From contig DTTG01000112.1 in NCBI GenBank assembly GCA_012964845.1, positions 1 to 8,989 on the forward strand: a stretch of DNA of 8,989 nt, written 5' to 3'. The position numbers and the translations under genes were made by a program. Shown piece by piece: positions 1 to 6,689 of this stretch. How positions within the stretch are numbered: the first letter of the stretch is position 1; each line of letters starts with the position of its first letter. This DNA comes from Fidelibacterota bacterium. Its GTDB lineage: Bacteria; Fidelibacterota; Marinisomatia; SCGC-AAA003-L08; D37C17. The notes beneath the pieces were generated by a model that saw nothing but the letters and a program-made list of their open reading frames with translations, was not told the origin of the DNA and made no database searches.

Positions 1-921
1 AATCCCCATCTCATACTTGCAACGGATATGCTGAATCTGCCGGTGTTTCAATCATTGGTGAAACCGGAATGTCCTGTTGCCATTTATTTTCATGAAAACC
101 AGTTTACCTACCCATGGTCACCTAATGATGAAGATGTAGAACTTCAGCGCGATAAACATTACGGGTTCATCAATTACAGCTCCGCACTTTCTGCTGATCA
201 TGTGTTTTTTAATTCAAAGTTTCACCTGGATTCATTTTTCACCGGATTAGAAGATTTCCTGTGGCAATTCCCCGACTATCGGGAAATTCAAAATATTGAC
301 AAAATTCGGGCAAAGAGTTCTGTCTTACATTTGGGAATGGATTTAAAGAAATTTGATAATTATAAGGTTGAAAAAAGTGAGGATGAACTCCCCCTTATAT
401 TATGGAACCATCGCTGGGAACATGATAAAAATCCTGAAACATTTTTTGGCGCATTAATTCAATTATCACAAAGGGGATCTAAATTTAATCTGGCTGTATT
501 GGGGGAAGAGTTCAAGAAAGAATTGCCATGTTTTACTAAAGCCCGGGGAACTCTTAAATCGCATATCGCCCAATTTGGGTACGTAGATTCATTTGAAGAT
601 TACGCCAGATGGTTATGGAAAGCAGACATCCTTCCGGTGACCTCCAACCAGGATTTTTTTGGCGGCAGTATTATGGAAGCTGTTTACTGCAATACCATTC
701 CCCTGCTCCCCAAACAACTGACCTATCCTGAATTATTTCAGATGAATGAAAATCCCCAATTATTTTATGAAGATGAGGATGATCTCATTAATAAACTGGG
801 TTCATTTATCGAAAATATTGATAAAATCCAGAATCAGAATTTAAATGGAATTGCTGAAAAATATGATTGGTCAAATATGGTTGAGAAGTATGATGAGGAG
901 TTTGTTAAGTTCCTGAGTTAG
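1..921 (+). CDS. tRNA-queuosine mannosyltransferase-like glycosyltransferase (DUF3524/GTDC1), 5'-truncated
   Basis: The reading frame is open from the first base, and the residues before the first ATG (NPHLILATD, then ATG at 28) already match the family, so the real start lies left of the window. By family length I estimate roughly 80-90 residues are missing. Numbering from the ATG at 28, the end of the N-terminal DUF3524 domain shows YFHENQFTYPW (20-30), HYGFINY (44-50) and FNS (61-63). A GT4-type C-terminal domain follows: ILWNHRWEHDKNP (124-136), AVLGE (156-160), FGYV (183-186) and the sugar-nucleotide-binding stretch SNQDFFGGSIMEA (206-218). In animals this family (GTDC1/QTMAN) adds mannose to queuosine at the wobble base of tRNA-Asp. 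I recognise the family firmly. That the bacterial enzyme uses the same substrate and sugar is inference. It would act in the cytoplasm. The gene converges on the GNAT gene, and its last codons lie in an 8-bp tandem repeat. Confidence 0.9.
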   Translation, partial: NPHLILATDMLNLPVFQSLVKPECPVAIYFHENQFTYPWSPNDEDVELQRDKHYGFINYSSALSADHVFFNSKFHLDSFFTGLEDFLWQFPDYREIQNIDKIRAKSSVLHLGMDLKKFDNYKVEKSEDELPLILWNHRWEHDKNPETFFGALIQLSQRGSKFNLAVLGEEFKKELPCFTKARGTLKSHIAQFGYVDSFEDYARWLWKADILPVTSNQDFFGGSIMEAVYCNTIPLLPKQLTYPELFQMNENPQLFYEDEDDLINKLGSFIENIDKIQNQNLNGIAEKYDWSNMVEKYDEEFVKFLS

Positions 922-955
922 TGAGTTCCTAAGTTCCTTAGTTCCTGAGTTTTTT
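908..955. repeat. 8-bp tandem repeat, consensus AGTTCCTN, six units
   Basis: Six head-to-tail octamers can be read: AGTTCCTG, AGTTAGTG, AGTTCCTA, AGTTCCTT, AGTTCCTG, AGTTTTTT. Four of the six are AGTTCCT plus a variable base; the second and last are degenerate. The array starts inside the glycosyltransferase gene, where it encodes the C-terminal KFLS and the stop codon, and ends in a seven-T run at 950-956. The function is unknown. A role in 3'-end formation is possible but not shown. Confidence 0.85.
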
Positions 956-975
956 TACTTCAAAGAGAATGAAAT

Positions 976-995
976 CTAATTTGTGTTAATCTGTG
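976..995. repeat. two-unit 10-bp direct repeat overlapping the GNAT gene stop
   Basis: On the minus strand the two units read CACAGATTAA (995-986) and CACAAATTAG (985-976), matching at 8 of 10 positions. The first unit contains the TAA stop of the acetyltransferase gene, so its last sense codons are repeat-derived. Motifs of the CACAGATTAA type recur between genes in many bacterial genomes, from general memory, and two units alone are thin evidence. It is unrelated in sequence to the 8-bp array about 20 bp away. Confidence 0.55.
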
Positions 996-1429
996 GTTAT
1001 TTTTTTTACCATGAGCCAATGTTGAATTTCATCAAATAACAAATACGACTTCTCTATAATTTCATATCCATTTTTCCAATAAAACTTCAGCGCATTTTCC
1101 CGGGCTTGGAGGATGATATTTCTGATTCCCTTATTCAGGGCAATATCTTCCAGAGTTTTTACAATTATATTACCATAACCCTTCAATTGATAATTATCTG
1201 ACACCGCCATATATCTAATTTGTGCTTCCTCACTTGTATTAAATTGAAGTCTGCCAACAGCAACTGCTTTTCCGTTTGATTCATCAATAATCATGCGATG
1301 GATTGATGACTTGTCACCGTCATCTTTTTCACTTCCTTTTGGCTGGAGCCATGGTTTACGTAATACTTCATATCGGAGGTTATAATATTGTTCAAACTCA
1401 GCAGAAGAATTTGGTTCAATAATTTTCAC
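986..1429 (-). CDS. GNAT-family N-acetyltransferase
   Basis: A 147-residue protein, the usual length for a single-domain GNAT acyltransferase using acetyl-CoA. The acetyl-CoA pyrophosphate-binding motif A is RYMAV (72-76) followed by QLKGYG (81-86), which fits the Q/R-x-x-G-x-G pattern. The C-terminal motif B is ARENALKFYWKNGYE (109-123), typical of the fold. The N-terminal block with LRYEVLR (18-24), GSEKDD (32-37) and SIH (42-44) marks a common uncharacterised subfamily, so the acceptor substrate cannot be named. The start is GTG at 1429. A TAA codon immediately precedes it in frame, so no longer protein is possible, and I see no clear ribosome-binding site. It is the last gene of the minus-strand run, 24 bp after the nuclease gene, and its stop lies in a short repeat. 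Confidence 0.9.
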   Translation of the reverse strand: MKIIEPNSSAEFEQYYNLRYEVLRKPWLQPKGSEKDDGDKSSIHRMIIDESNGKAVAVGRLQFNTSEEAQIRYMAVSDNYQLKGYGNIIVKTLEDIALNKGIRNIILQARENALKFYWKNGYEIIEKSYLLFDEIQHWLMVKKITTD

Positions 1430-1453
1430 TTAAATTGTTTTTGAGATTAAAAG

Positions 1454-2287
1454 CTAATCAGCCCTTTTAACCGGATTGGGGCCTACCTTGGCGGTGCATT
1501 CTTCCCACAAATAACACCAATGACATAAAATGGATTCTTTGGGAAGAAAATTAATTTCGTTACCCAAACAATTATTAATCTTGTCAGCCGATTTAATTAA
1601 TTTTTTCCTTAATTTTTCTAATTCATCCCGGGTATGAAGAACCGTAACTTCTGATCCAATCCTTAGGAAGTGCCAAGTGAGGGAGATTTCTTCCACCTGA
1701 CCAAAATTTTGTTCAACTGCAATCTGATACAACGCCAACTGAATGTCATTCATGGCCTGACGCTCTGTTTTTGGACGTTTACTGGTTTTATAATCGTGGA
1801 CAATCCATTTTCCCGGCTCGGGTTGATCCAACCGGTCTATAATTCCCCTGAAGTTATGCTCACCAATTGTAAATTTTAAATCCACTTCTGTGTCTTCAAC
1901 CCTCTGGTCAAATGTTGGACCATAGCGGCTGTAATAATTTGAGAGACATCGTTTTCCAATGGAATAATAGAAATCGGAATTTTTACGCGTATCAGCAATA
2001 TGGATTTCCTTATGCCAATGTTCTACCCACAGATTATCAAATGTTTGGCACAATCCATCAAAGGTGATATAAGGCTTTACCCGGTTTTCTTCACTATATA
2101 ACCACTCCAATACCTCATGAACCCTTTTGCCCATAAATGCTTCAATACTTTCGCTGCTCTTTCTCACTCCATCTAAATAAATAATTTTATATTGCTGGGG
2201 ACAATTTTTGAAAGAACTCAATTGAGAATAGGAAAAGGTGTTGGAGGAGGTACCTTTCGACATCATCTGTTTAATTTTATCCAACAT
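1454..2287 (-). CDS. RecB/Cas4-like PD-(D/E)XK nuclease with predicted 4Fe-4S cysteines
   Basis: A 277-residue protein of the PD-(D/E)XK superfamily (RecB C-terminal/Cas4-like, PDDEXK_1 type). The order of signals is textbook: YSQLSSFKNCPQQY (20-33) with the first cysteine C29; GKRVHEVLE with H57; GIIDRLD with D151; HDYKTSK with D165 and K167, the D-x-K metal-binding core; QLALY with Q183 and Y187. A C-terminal triple follows: C255, C258 and C264. One N-terminal plus three C-terminal cysteines is how AddB and Cas4 hold a 4Fe-4S cluster, so a cluster is predicted. The likely activity is metal-dependent DNA exonuclease or endonuclease action. There is no helicase domain and no cas gene or CRISPR array nearby, so it stands alone. 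The ATG follows the lipoprotein stop after 8 bp, which suggests co-translation. No good ribosome-binding site is visible. Confidence 0.88.
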   Translation of the reverse strand: MLDKIKQMMSKGTSSNTFSYSQLSSFKNCPQQYKIIYLDGVRKSSESIEAFMGKRVHEVLEWLYSEENRVKPYITFDGLCQTFDNLWVEHWHKEIHIADTRKNSDFYYSIGKRCLSNYYSRYGPTFDQRVEDTEVDLKFTIGEHNFRGIIDRLDQPEPGKWIVHDYKTSKRPKTERQAMNDIQLALYQIAVEQNFGQVEEISLTWHFLRIGSEVTVLHTRDELEKLRKKLIKSADKINNCLGNEINFLPKESILCHWCYLWEECTAKVGPNPVKRAD

Positions 2288-2295
2288 TGGAAGGT

Positions 2296-3537
2296 CTAAA
2301 ATCTTTCCTGATGAAGGGTATAATCACCAGACATAGTACGATCAATAAATAAAAATTCTTTGCCATTTGAATACACCCACTTCTGATAATTATATCCCCT
2401 ATTATCCTGATAGGATTCATCCACCATTTGGGGTTCACCATAAATAATATAAATTCGTCCTCGATCTGACCGCCAGCCATGCATGAGGATTGAAAAATTT
2501 TTATTTGAAAACTTCACCCGTTCATTCAATTCACTTAATAATTCGTTCTCATCCGTTTCAGGTGTTGGGTCTTTTTCTTTCCAATATGTATTTATTGCTT
2601 CCCATTTTTCTGAATCATCTTTTCCTTTTAATTGTTTATATTCTGAGTATGGAAGAACATAGCGCATAACTCCCACTACTTCATCAATTTCATCAGTCCA
2701 ATAATTTTTTGTTTTAAATCCGTAGTGAAAAGAAGTCGTTTGTTTTTCTTCAAGATATCGTAATTCAATTTTATAAATACCCCTTTTATGTTGGGTGATG
2801 GGAATGGGAAGATAGTATATATTTTGAATCCCAACGTCTTTAATTATTACTTTTCCAGAGTCAATAGTAGTTTCATTATGAATGACAAAATATTCAATAT
2901 CTTTATTCCATTCGACTGGGGTTATTTCTTCAATTACTGGTCCATCCAATGAATCATTTTGGGGGAAATTCACTTGCGTGCGAAGCCAGATGGTATCCTG
3001 TTTCTGGATCAAGAAATTTATTTGCTTCATCTGCCCTTCACCCTCTTTCATGAACAGCAAAGATGGACTAATATAGTTCACTCTCTCCAATGTGATTTTT
3101 TTATTAATTTTCCAATTCTTACGACTGTCCTCATCCTGAATATTGAGAAAAAGTTTGTATGCACCGGGAAGTAATGCAATATTTCTCTCCGATTTTAAAT
3201 AATTATCGGGGTCTCGGGTATTTTCATAATAGGGTTCTGAAATATTTTCTCGCCAAGATTCACGATGGATCTGAGTATTTTTTTCAGCATCTGATATTAC
3301 CAAAGTAAATATTATTTCACTCGAAAAATGGTCACTCTGTTTTTTAAATACAAAACGGTTTAGGGGAAGGGCAATATGGACATATAAGTTTAGACTGTCA
3401 TTAGTTTTATTCCAATGTTGGGTATTAACATTAATTTTAGATTCATTTTTTATTTTAGATGATCTATTTTTCTTTGAAATTCCAGCACAGGATAGAATCA
3501 TCAGTGCCATAATAATATAGGTTAAATTTGTTTTAAT
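2296..3537 (-). CDS. GWxTD-domain lipoprotein
   Basis: The C-terminal ~130 residues match the GWxTD domain known from Bacteroidota-type and related bacteria: RYVLPYSEY, YWKEKDPTPETDENE, then GWRSDRGRIYIIYGEP. The signature reads GWRSD, with serine in place of threonine. The N-terminus from the ATT at 3537 is (M)KTNLTYIIMALMILSCAG, one lysine, a hydrophobic run and a lipobox ending at Cys17, so it should be an envelope lipoprotein of 413 residues. The middle part, about 45-280, looks beta-rich without a family I can name. The start is uncertain. GTG at 3567 would add ten residues, overlap the upstream gene by 35 bp and lacks a ribosome-binding site. ATT at 3537 has GGAG 8 nt upstream and overlaps the previous stop as ATTAA. 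The ATG codons further in would leave almost no signal peptide. The domain's function is unknown. It follows the propeller-protein gene directly. Confidence 0.87.
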   Translation of the reverse strand: MKTNLTYIIMALMILSCAGISKKNRSSKIKNESKINVNTQHWNKTNDSLNLYVHIALPLNRFVFKKQSDHFSSEIIFTLVISDAEKNTQIHRESWRENISEPYYENTRDPDNYLKSERNIALLPGAYKLFLNIQDEDSRKNWKINKKITLERVNYISPSLLFMKEGEGQMKQINFLIQKQDTIWLRTQVNFPQNDSLDGPVIEEITPVEWNKDIEYFVIHNETTIDSGKVIIKDVGIQNIYYLPIPITQHKRGIYKIELRYLEEKQTTSFHYGFKTKNYWTDEIDEVVGVMRYVLPYSEYKQLKGKDDSEKWEAINTYWKEKDPTPETDENELLSELNERVKFSNKNFSILMHGWRSDRGRIYIIYGEPQMVDESYQDNRGYNYQKWVYSNGKEFLFIDRTMSGDYTLHQERF

Positions 3538-5149
3538 GATACTTACTCCAATTATAAAATGCCACACCTTTATTGGTTAAAAACCATACCCAGCTTTCGT
3601 CGCAATTTACGCCATATATTTTATTTCCAGGGATACCATCTTCAATTCCATAGTCCCAAGATCGTGCGGTAATGGTATCCGTCAATGTGATCTGATTTCC
3701 ACTTGAACTCCAAAGAAATGACCCGCACATATCAAAATTCTGTATATTGGGTGAAATATATTCTTCATCATCATATCCATAAATAGTCCAGAGCATACCA
3801 TCCGTTCCCATAATTTTGCCATCTTCCAATCTAATTTTCCTCAAATCTCTTTTTGAGAGTGTTTTAATTTCTGTGCCCTCCCAACCCAATTTAAGCAGTC
3901 CTGCATCGGATGCCAAATAAAGATATTGAGAATCTGCTTCCATATCATAAATGTTAAATTGGGTTAATTTATCAAATTTATTGTCTCTATCAGGAATGAC
4001 ATTATGATTTATTATAGAAACTTCATTAATTCCATTTGAGGTTGCTAAATAAATGGATCCGTCATGTTCAATCATATCCCATACTGCAGAATCATTTAAT
4101 CCATTGGTTGCAGTTATAATATTCCAATCCCGATTATACAGGTCAAGATAGAGAAGCCCAGACATAGTACCAAAATACATGGTACTGCCGATGCGCAAAA
4201 TAGAATTAACATCCGTATTTTCAATAACTATAGATTCATTGTGGTAGTAATATGTCCATTGGTTTGTGGGTTCATTCCACTGGCTAATAAATGGAGTGTG
4301 ATTCGTTTGGTAAAGACTATTAAAAGATAAAAACTGCCCTGTACGTTTAAATCTGCTGTCTGTAAACCACCAATTTTCTTCTGAATCAAAATATGCCTCT
4401 GTGACATTCTCGGAAAGTAAGCCAATAGTAATCATTTTTAATCTTGAAGAATGAACCCATCCTTTTAAAATAAAACCCGAATCTGTACCAAACCACTGGT
4501 TTCCTTCGTCATCTTCCATGTGCATGGTTACTCTTATTGTACGACCATCTTTATGGGTTATCTTATGCAATCCAACTGTCCAATCACCTTCAATGGAATA
4601 CTTTGATATTTCTAACTCATACCCGGCATTACCTTGGCTAGAATGCCCCCAATCTATAAAATCAACTTCATTCTGAGCATCCTCCCAATCAGCAGGAAGC
4701 CCAGAGAATGGATCAAAGGGGATGAATTCTGCTCCCGAACGAATCCAAAAATATTCTGGAGATGACCCAATATCACCAATTTCATATATACTGAAAATAC
4801 CAGAATTTATGAGGGACATATCCCGCCAATTTGTACTCACAGAAGATTTAAAACTTATACCCTGCCCGTGCACCATCCAGAAATAATCACGATAGGAATC
4901 AAAATAAAAATGGGTAATTTTCGGAAATTCTAATTGTACAGAAAATGTATAATCATATTGGAAATCTTCCCGAGCCTTATCGTAACGATATACTCCATTT
5001 TCAGTTGCAAAATAGAGGTTGAAATTATCTTCTGCAATAGCAGTAATAGCTCCCGGCTTGGTTATGATATACCAATCCTCAGGGACATATCTAAAATTTT
5101 GTGCTTCCAATAAGCCGAAAACATTTATGAAAATAAAAATATACCGCAT
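3533..5149 (-). CDS. exported beta-propeller-like protein, function unknown
   Basis: A 538-residue protein. MRYIFIFINVFGLLEAQ at the N-terminus looks like a signal peptide cleaved near residues 16-17. The rest is beta-rich with a recurring unit, a hydrophobic strand then T/S-x-x-G and a short strand: LYFATENGVYRYD (45-57), WMVHGQGISF (91-100), NQWFGTDSGFI (217-227), MYFGTMSGLLYLD (324-336), IYLATSNGINEV (366-377), LYLASDAGLLKL (410-421) and VWFLTNKGVAFYN (521-533). Seven such motifs resemble the two-component-regulator propeller (Reg_prop) repeat, so a propeller outside the cytoplasm is likely. No transmembrane helix, kinase or DNA-binding domain follows, so it is not a hybrid sensor. I do not recognise an enzyme signature. 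The ATG directly abuts the gpmI stop (TAAATG), and the 3' end overlaps the proposed lipoprotein start. A partner role with that lipoprotein is inference. Confidence 0.78.
   Translation of the reverse strand: MRYIFIFINVFGLLEAQNFRYVPEDWYIITKPGAITAIAEDNFNLYFATENGVYRYDKAREDFQYDYTFSVQLEFPKITHFYFDSYRDYFWMVHGQGISFKSSVSTNWRDMSLINSGIFSIYEIGDIGSSPEYFWIRSGAEFIPFDPFSGLPADWEDAQNEVDFIDWGHSSQGNAGYELEISKYSIEGDWTVGLHKITHKDGRTIRVTMHMEDDEGNQWFGTDSGFILKGWVHSSRLKMITIGLLSENVTEAYFDSEENWWFTDSRFKRTGQFLSFNSLYQTNHTPFISQWNEPTNQWTYYYHNESIVIENTDVNSILRIGSTMYFGTMSGLLYLDLYNRDWNIITATNGLNDSAVWDMIEHDGSIYLATSNGINEVSIINHNVIPDRDNKFDKLTQFNIYDMEADSQYLYLASDAGLLKLGWEGTEIKTLSKRDLRKIRLEDGKIMGTDGMLWTIYGYDDEEYISPNIQNFDMCGSFLWSSSGNQITLTDTITARSWDYGIEDGIPGNKIYGVNCDESWVWFLTNKGVAFYNWSKYH
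3546..3549 (-). promoter_or_regulatory. GGAG ribosome-binding site favouring an ATT start for the lipoprotein gene
   Basis: On the minus strand, GGAG at 3549-3546 is followed by eight bases and then ATT AAA ACA. This is the only purine-rich motif near the gene's 5' end at normal spacing to a plausible start. It lies inside the last codons of the upstream propeller gene, which favours translational coupling. Confidence 0.5.
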
Positions 5150-6673
5150 TTAATCATTCGTAGAAATTAGCAGACTATTTCCAGTCATTTCTTGAGGCTG
5201 TTCAATTTTTAAATAATCTAAAATTGTTGGTGCAATATCGGCAAGTTTTCCCCTTTCTGCCAAACTGTAATTTCCATTCACTCCCACCAAAATTAAAGGA
5301 ACCGGCAAAGTTGTATGGGCTGTGTGTGCCATTCCGCTCTGGGGGTCATGCATGAGTTCCAGGTTGCCATGATCCGCGGTGAGAAATATAGCTGCATTCT
5401 TCTCTTTTGTGGCATGTTGGATTTTCTCCAAACAGGCATCAATGGTTTCGATGGCGGAGATAGCTGCGGTAATATTTCCAGTATGCCCTACCATATCAGG
5501 ATTAGCAAAATTCATAATGATGGCTTCATACTGATCACCTTCAATTGCGAAGAGTACTTCATCAGTTACTTCATGGGCGCTCATTTCCGGCTGGAGGTCA
5601 TAGGTAGCAACTTTAGGCGAAGGTATGAGTTTTCGAGTTTCACCTGGAAATGGCTGTTCACTTCCTCCATTAAAAAAATAGGTTACATGAGCATATTTTT
5701 CCGTTTCTGCAATTCGAAATTGACGATAATTATTTTGGGCTAATATTTCAGGAAAAATATTATTTATCTTTTCAGGTTCAAATAAAACCGGAAAAGGGAA
5801 ATTCTCCTTATACTTAGTGATGGATGTAAATAAAATATCCAATGGTTTTGTTTTAAAATGGGAATATTTTGAATGATTAATGGCTGTAACAATCTGGCGC
5901 ATTCTATCTGCCCTGAAATTCATTGACAGCAGCGCATCTCCATTTTGAATGGGGCAATCCTCACCAATAACAGTTGGTTTTATGAATTCGTCCGTAATGT
6001 CATTATCATAAGAAGCCTGAATGGCTGTAGCTGCATCAGGAAATTTTTCTCCTTCGGAATGGATGAGCATCTGATATGCAGTTTCAACTCTCTCCCAGCG
6101 ATTGTCTCTATCCATGGCATAATATCTACCACAAACGGTTGCCAACCTGTAATTATTATCGGAGGCAATGAAAGTTTCTAATGTATTTATGAAATTAATG
6201 CCACTCACAGGCGAAGTATCACGACCATCCATAAAGGCATGTATGGCAATTTTTTCCACTCCACTTTCTCGTGCTGTTGATAGGATATATTCAAAATGGT
6301 CCAAATGACTATGGACTCCCCCATCACTTATTAAGCCCATTATATGAAGGGTGCTAGTATTATTTTGCACATGATTAAATACATTCTGAAGTTGAGTATT
6401 ATTTTTTAATTCATTGGATTTGATGGAATCGTTTATTCGGACTAAATCTTGCTTAACAATTCTTCCAGCACCCATATTCATGTGACCCACCTCCGAATTT
6501 CCCATTATTCCATCTGGCAAGCCCACAAATTTTCCTGAGGTTTCAATTTTTGAGAGAGGGCAGTCATTCATCATTCTATCTAAAGTAGGAGTATTTGCCT
6601 GGGCGATGGCATTTCCCTCCTTTTCTTGGCGAAGTCCAAAGCCATCCAATATAATTAACATGAACTTTAGCAT
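5150..6673 (-). CDS. gpmI: 2,3-bisphosphoglycerate-independent phosphoglycerate mutase
   Basis: Interconverts 3-phosphoglycerate and 2-phosphoglycerate in glycolysis and gluconeogenesis in the cytoplasm, through a phosphoserine intermediate and two Mn ions. The 507-residue length is normal for the family (about 510). Catalytic features are intact: D10 in LDGFG; the phosphorylated serine S60 in GNSEVGHMNMGAG; HSH (121-123) and DGRD (149-152) in the substrate-binding insertion domain; R254 and R257 in FRADR; K326; D393 and H397 in NPDMVGH; D434 and H435 in TADHGN; H453 in HTTLPVP. I infer these roles by alignment from memory with the Bacillus stearothermophilus enzyme. AAGGG nine bases upstream supports the ATG at 6673 over the internal ATG at residue 5. 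The permease stop lies 16 bp upstream and the propeller gene starts right after the stop. Confidence 0.97.
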   Translation of the reverse strand: MLKFMLIILDGFGLRQEKEGNAIAQANTPTLDRMMNDCPLSKIETSGKFVGLPDGIMGNSEVGHMNMGAGRIVKQDLVRINDSIKSNELKNNTQLQNVFNHVQNNTSTLHIMGLISDGGVHSHLDHFEYILSTARESGVEKIAIHAFMDGRDTSPVSGINFINTLETFIASDNNYRLATVCGRYYAMDRDNRWERVETAYQMLIHSEGEKFPDAATAIQASYDNDITDEFIKPTVIGEDCPIQNGDALLSMNFRADRMRQIVTAINHSKYSHFKTKPLDILFTSITKYKENFPFPVLFEPEKINNIFPEILAQNNYRQFRIAETEKYAHVTYFFNGGSEQPFPGETRKLIPSPKVATYDLQPEMSAHEVTDEVLFAIEGDQYEAIIMNFANPDMVGHTGNITAAISAIETIDACLEKIQHATKEKNAAIFLTADHGNLELMHDPQSGMAHTAHTTLPVPLILVGVNGNYSLAERGKLADIAPTILDYLKIEQPQEMTGNSLLISTND

Positions 6674-6682
6674 GAATTAATT

Positions 6683-6687
6683 CCCTT
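6683..6687 (-). promoter_or_regulatory. gpmI ribosome-binding site
   Basis: AAGGG on the minus strand at 6687-6683, nine bases before the ATG at 6673. It decides for that ATG rather than the one four codons further in. It lies just after, and partly reaches toward, the permease stop codon at 6690-6692. Confidence 0.65.
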
Positions 6688-6689
6688 GA

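Noticed and set aside
28..921. ATG at 28 as the start of the glycosyltransferase
   Set aside because: Codons before it (ILATD) belong to the conserved family and the frame is open to base 1, so the gene is cut by the window edge.
929..956. Rho-independent terminator: CTAAG-TTC-CTTAG stem (929-941) followed by T7 (950-956)
   Set aside because: The stem is only five weak pairs, arises from the octamer repeat, and is separated from the T run by eight bases, so I do not call it a terminator.
1454..2287. Cas4 of a CRISPR-Cas system
   Set aside because: No repeat-spacer array or other cas gene is in the window; the signature is shared by many RecB-like nucleases.
3533..5149. Hybrid two-component sensor with Reg_prop repeats
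   Set aside because: The protein ends after the propeller-like region, with no membrane helix, histidine kinase or regulator domain.
5315..5743. 142-codon plus-strand open frame opposite gpmI
   Set aside because: It is antisense to the conserved metal-binding part of gpmI, with low-plausibility composition; a shadow frame.
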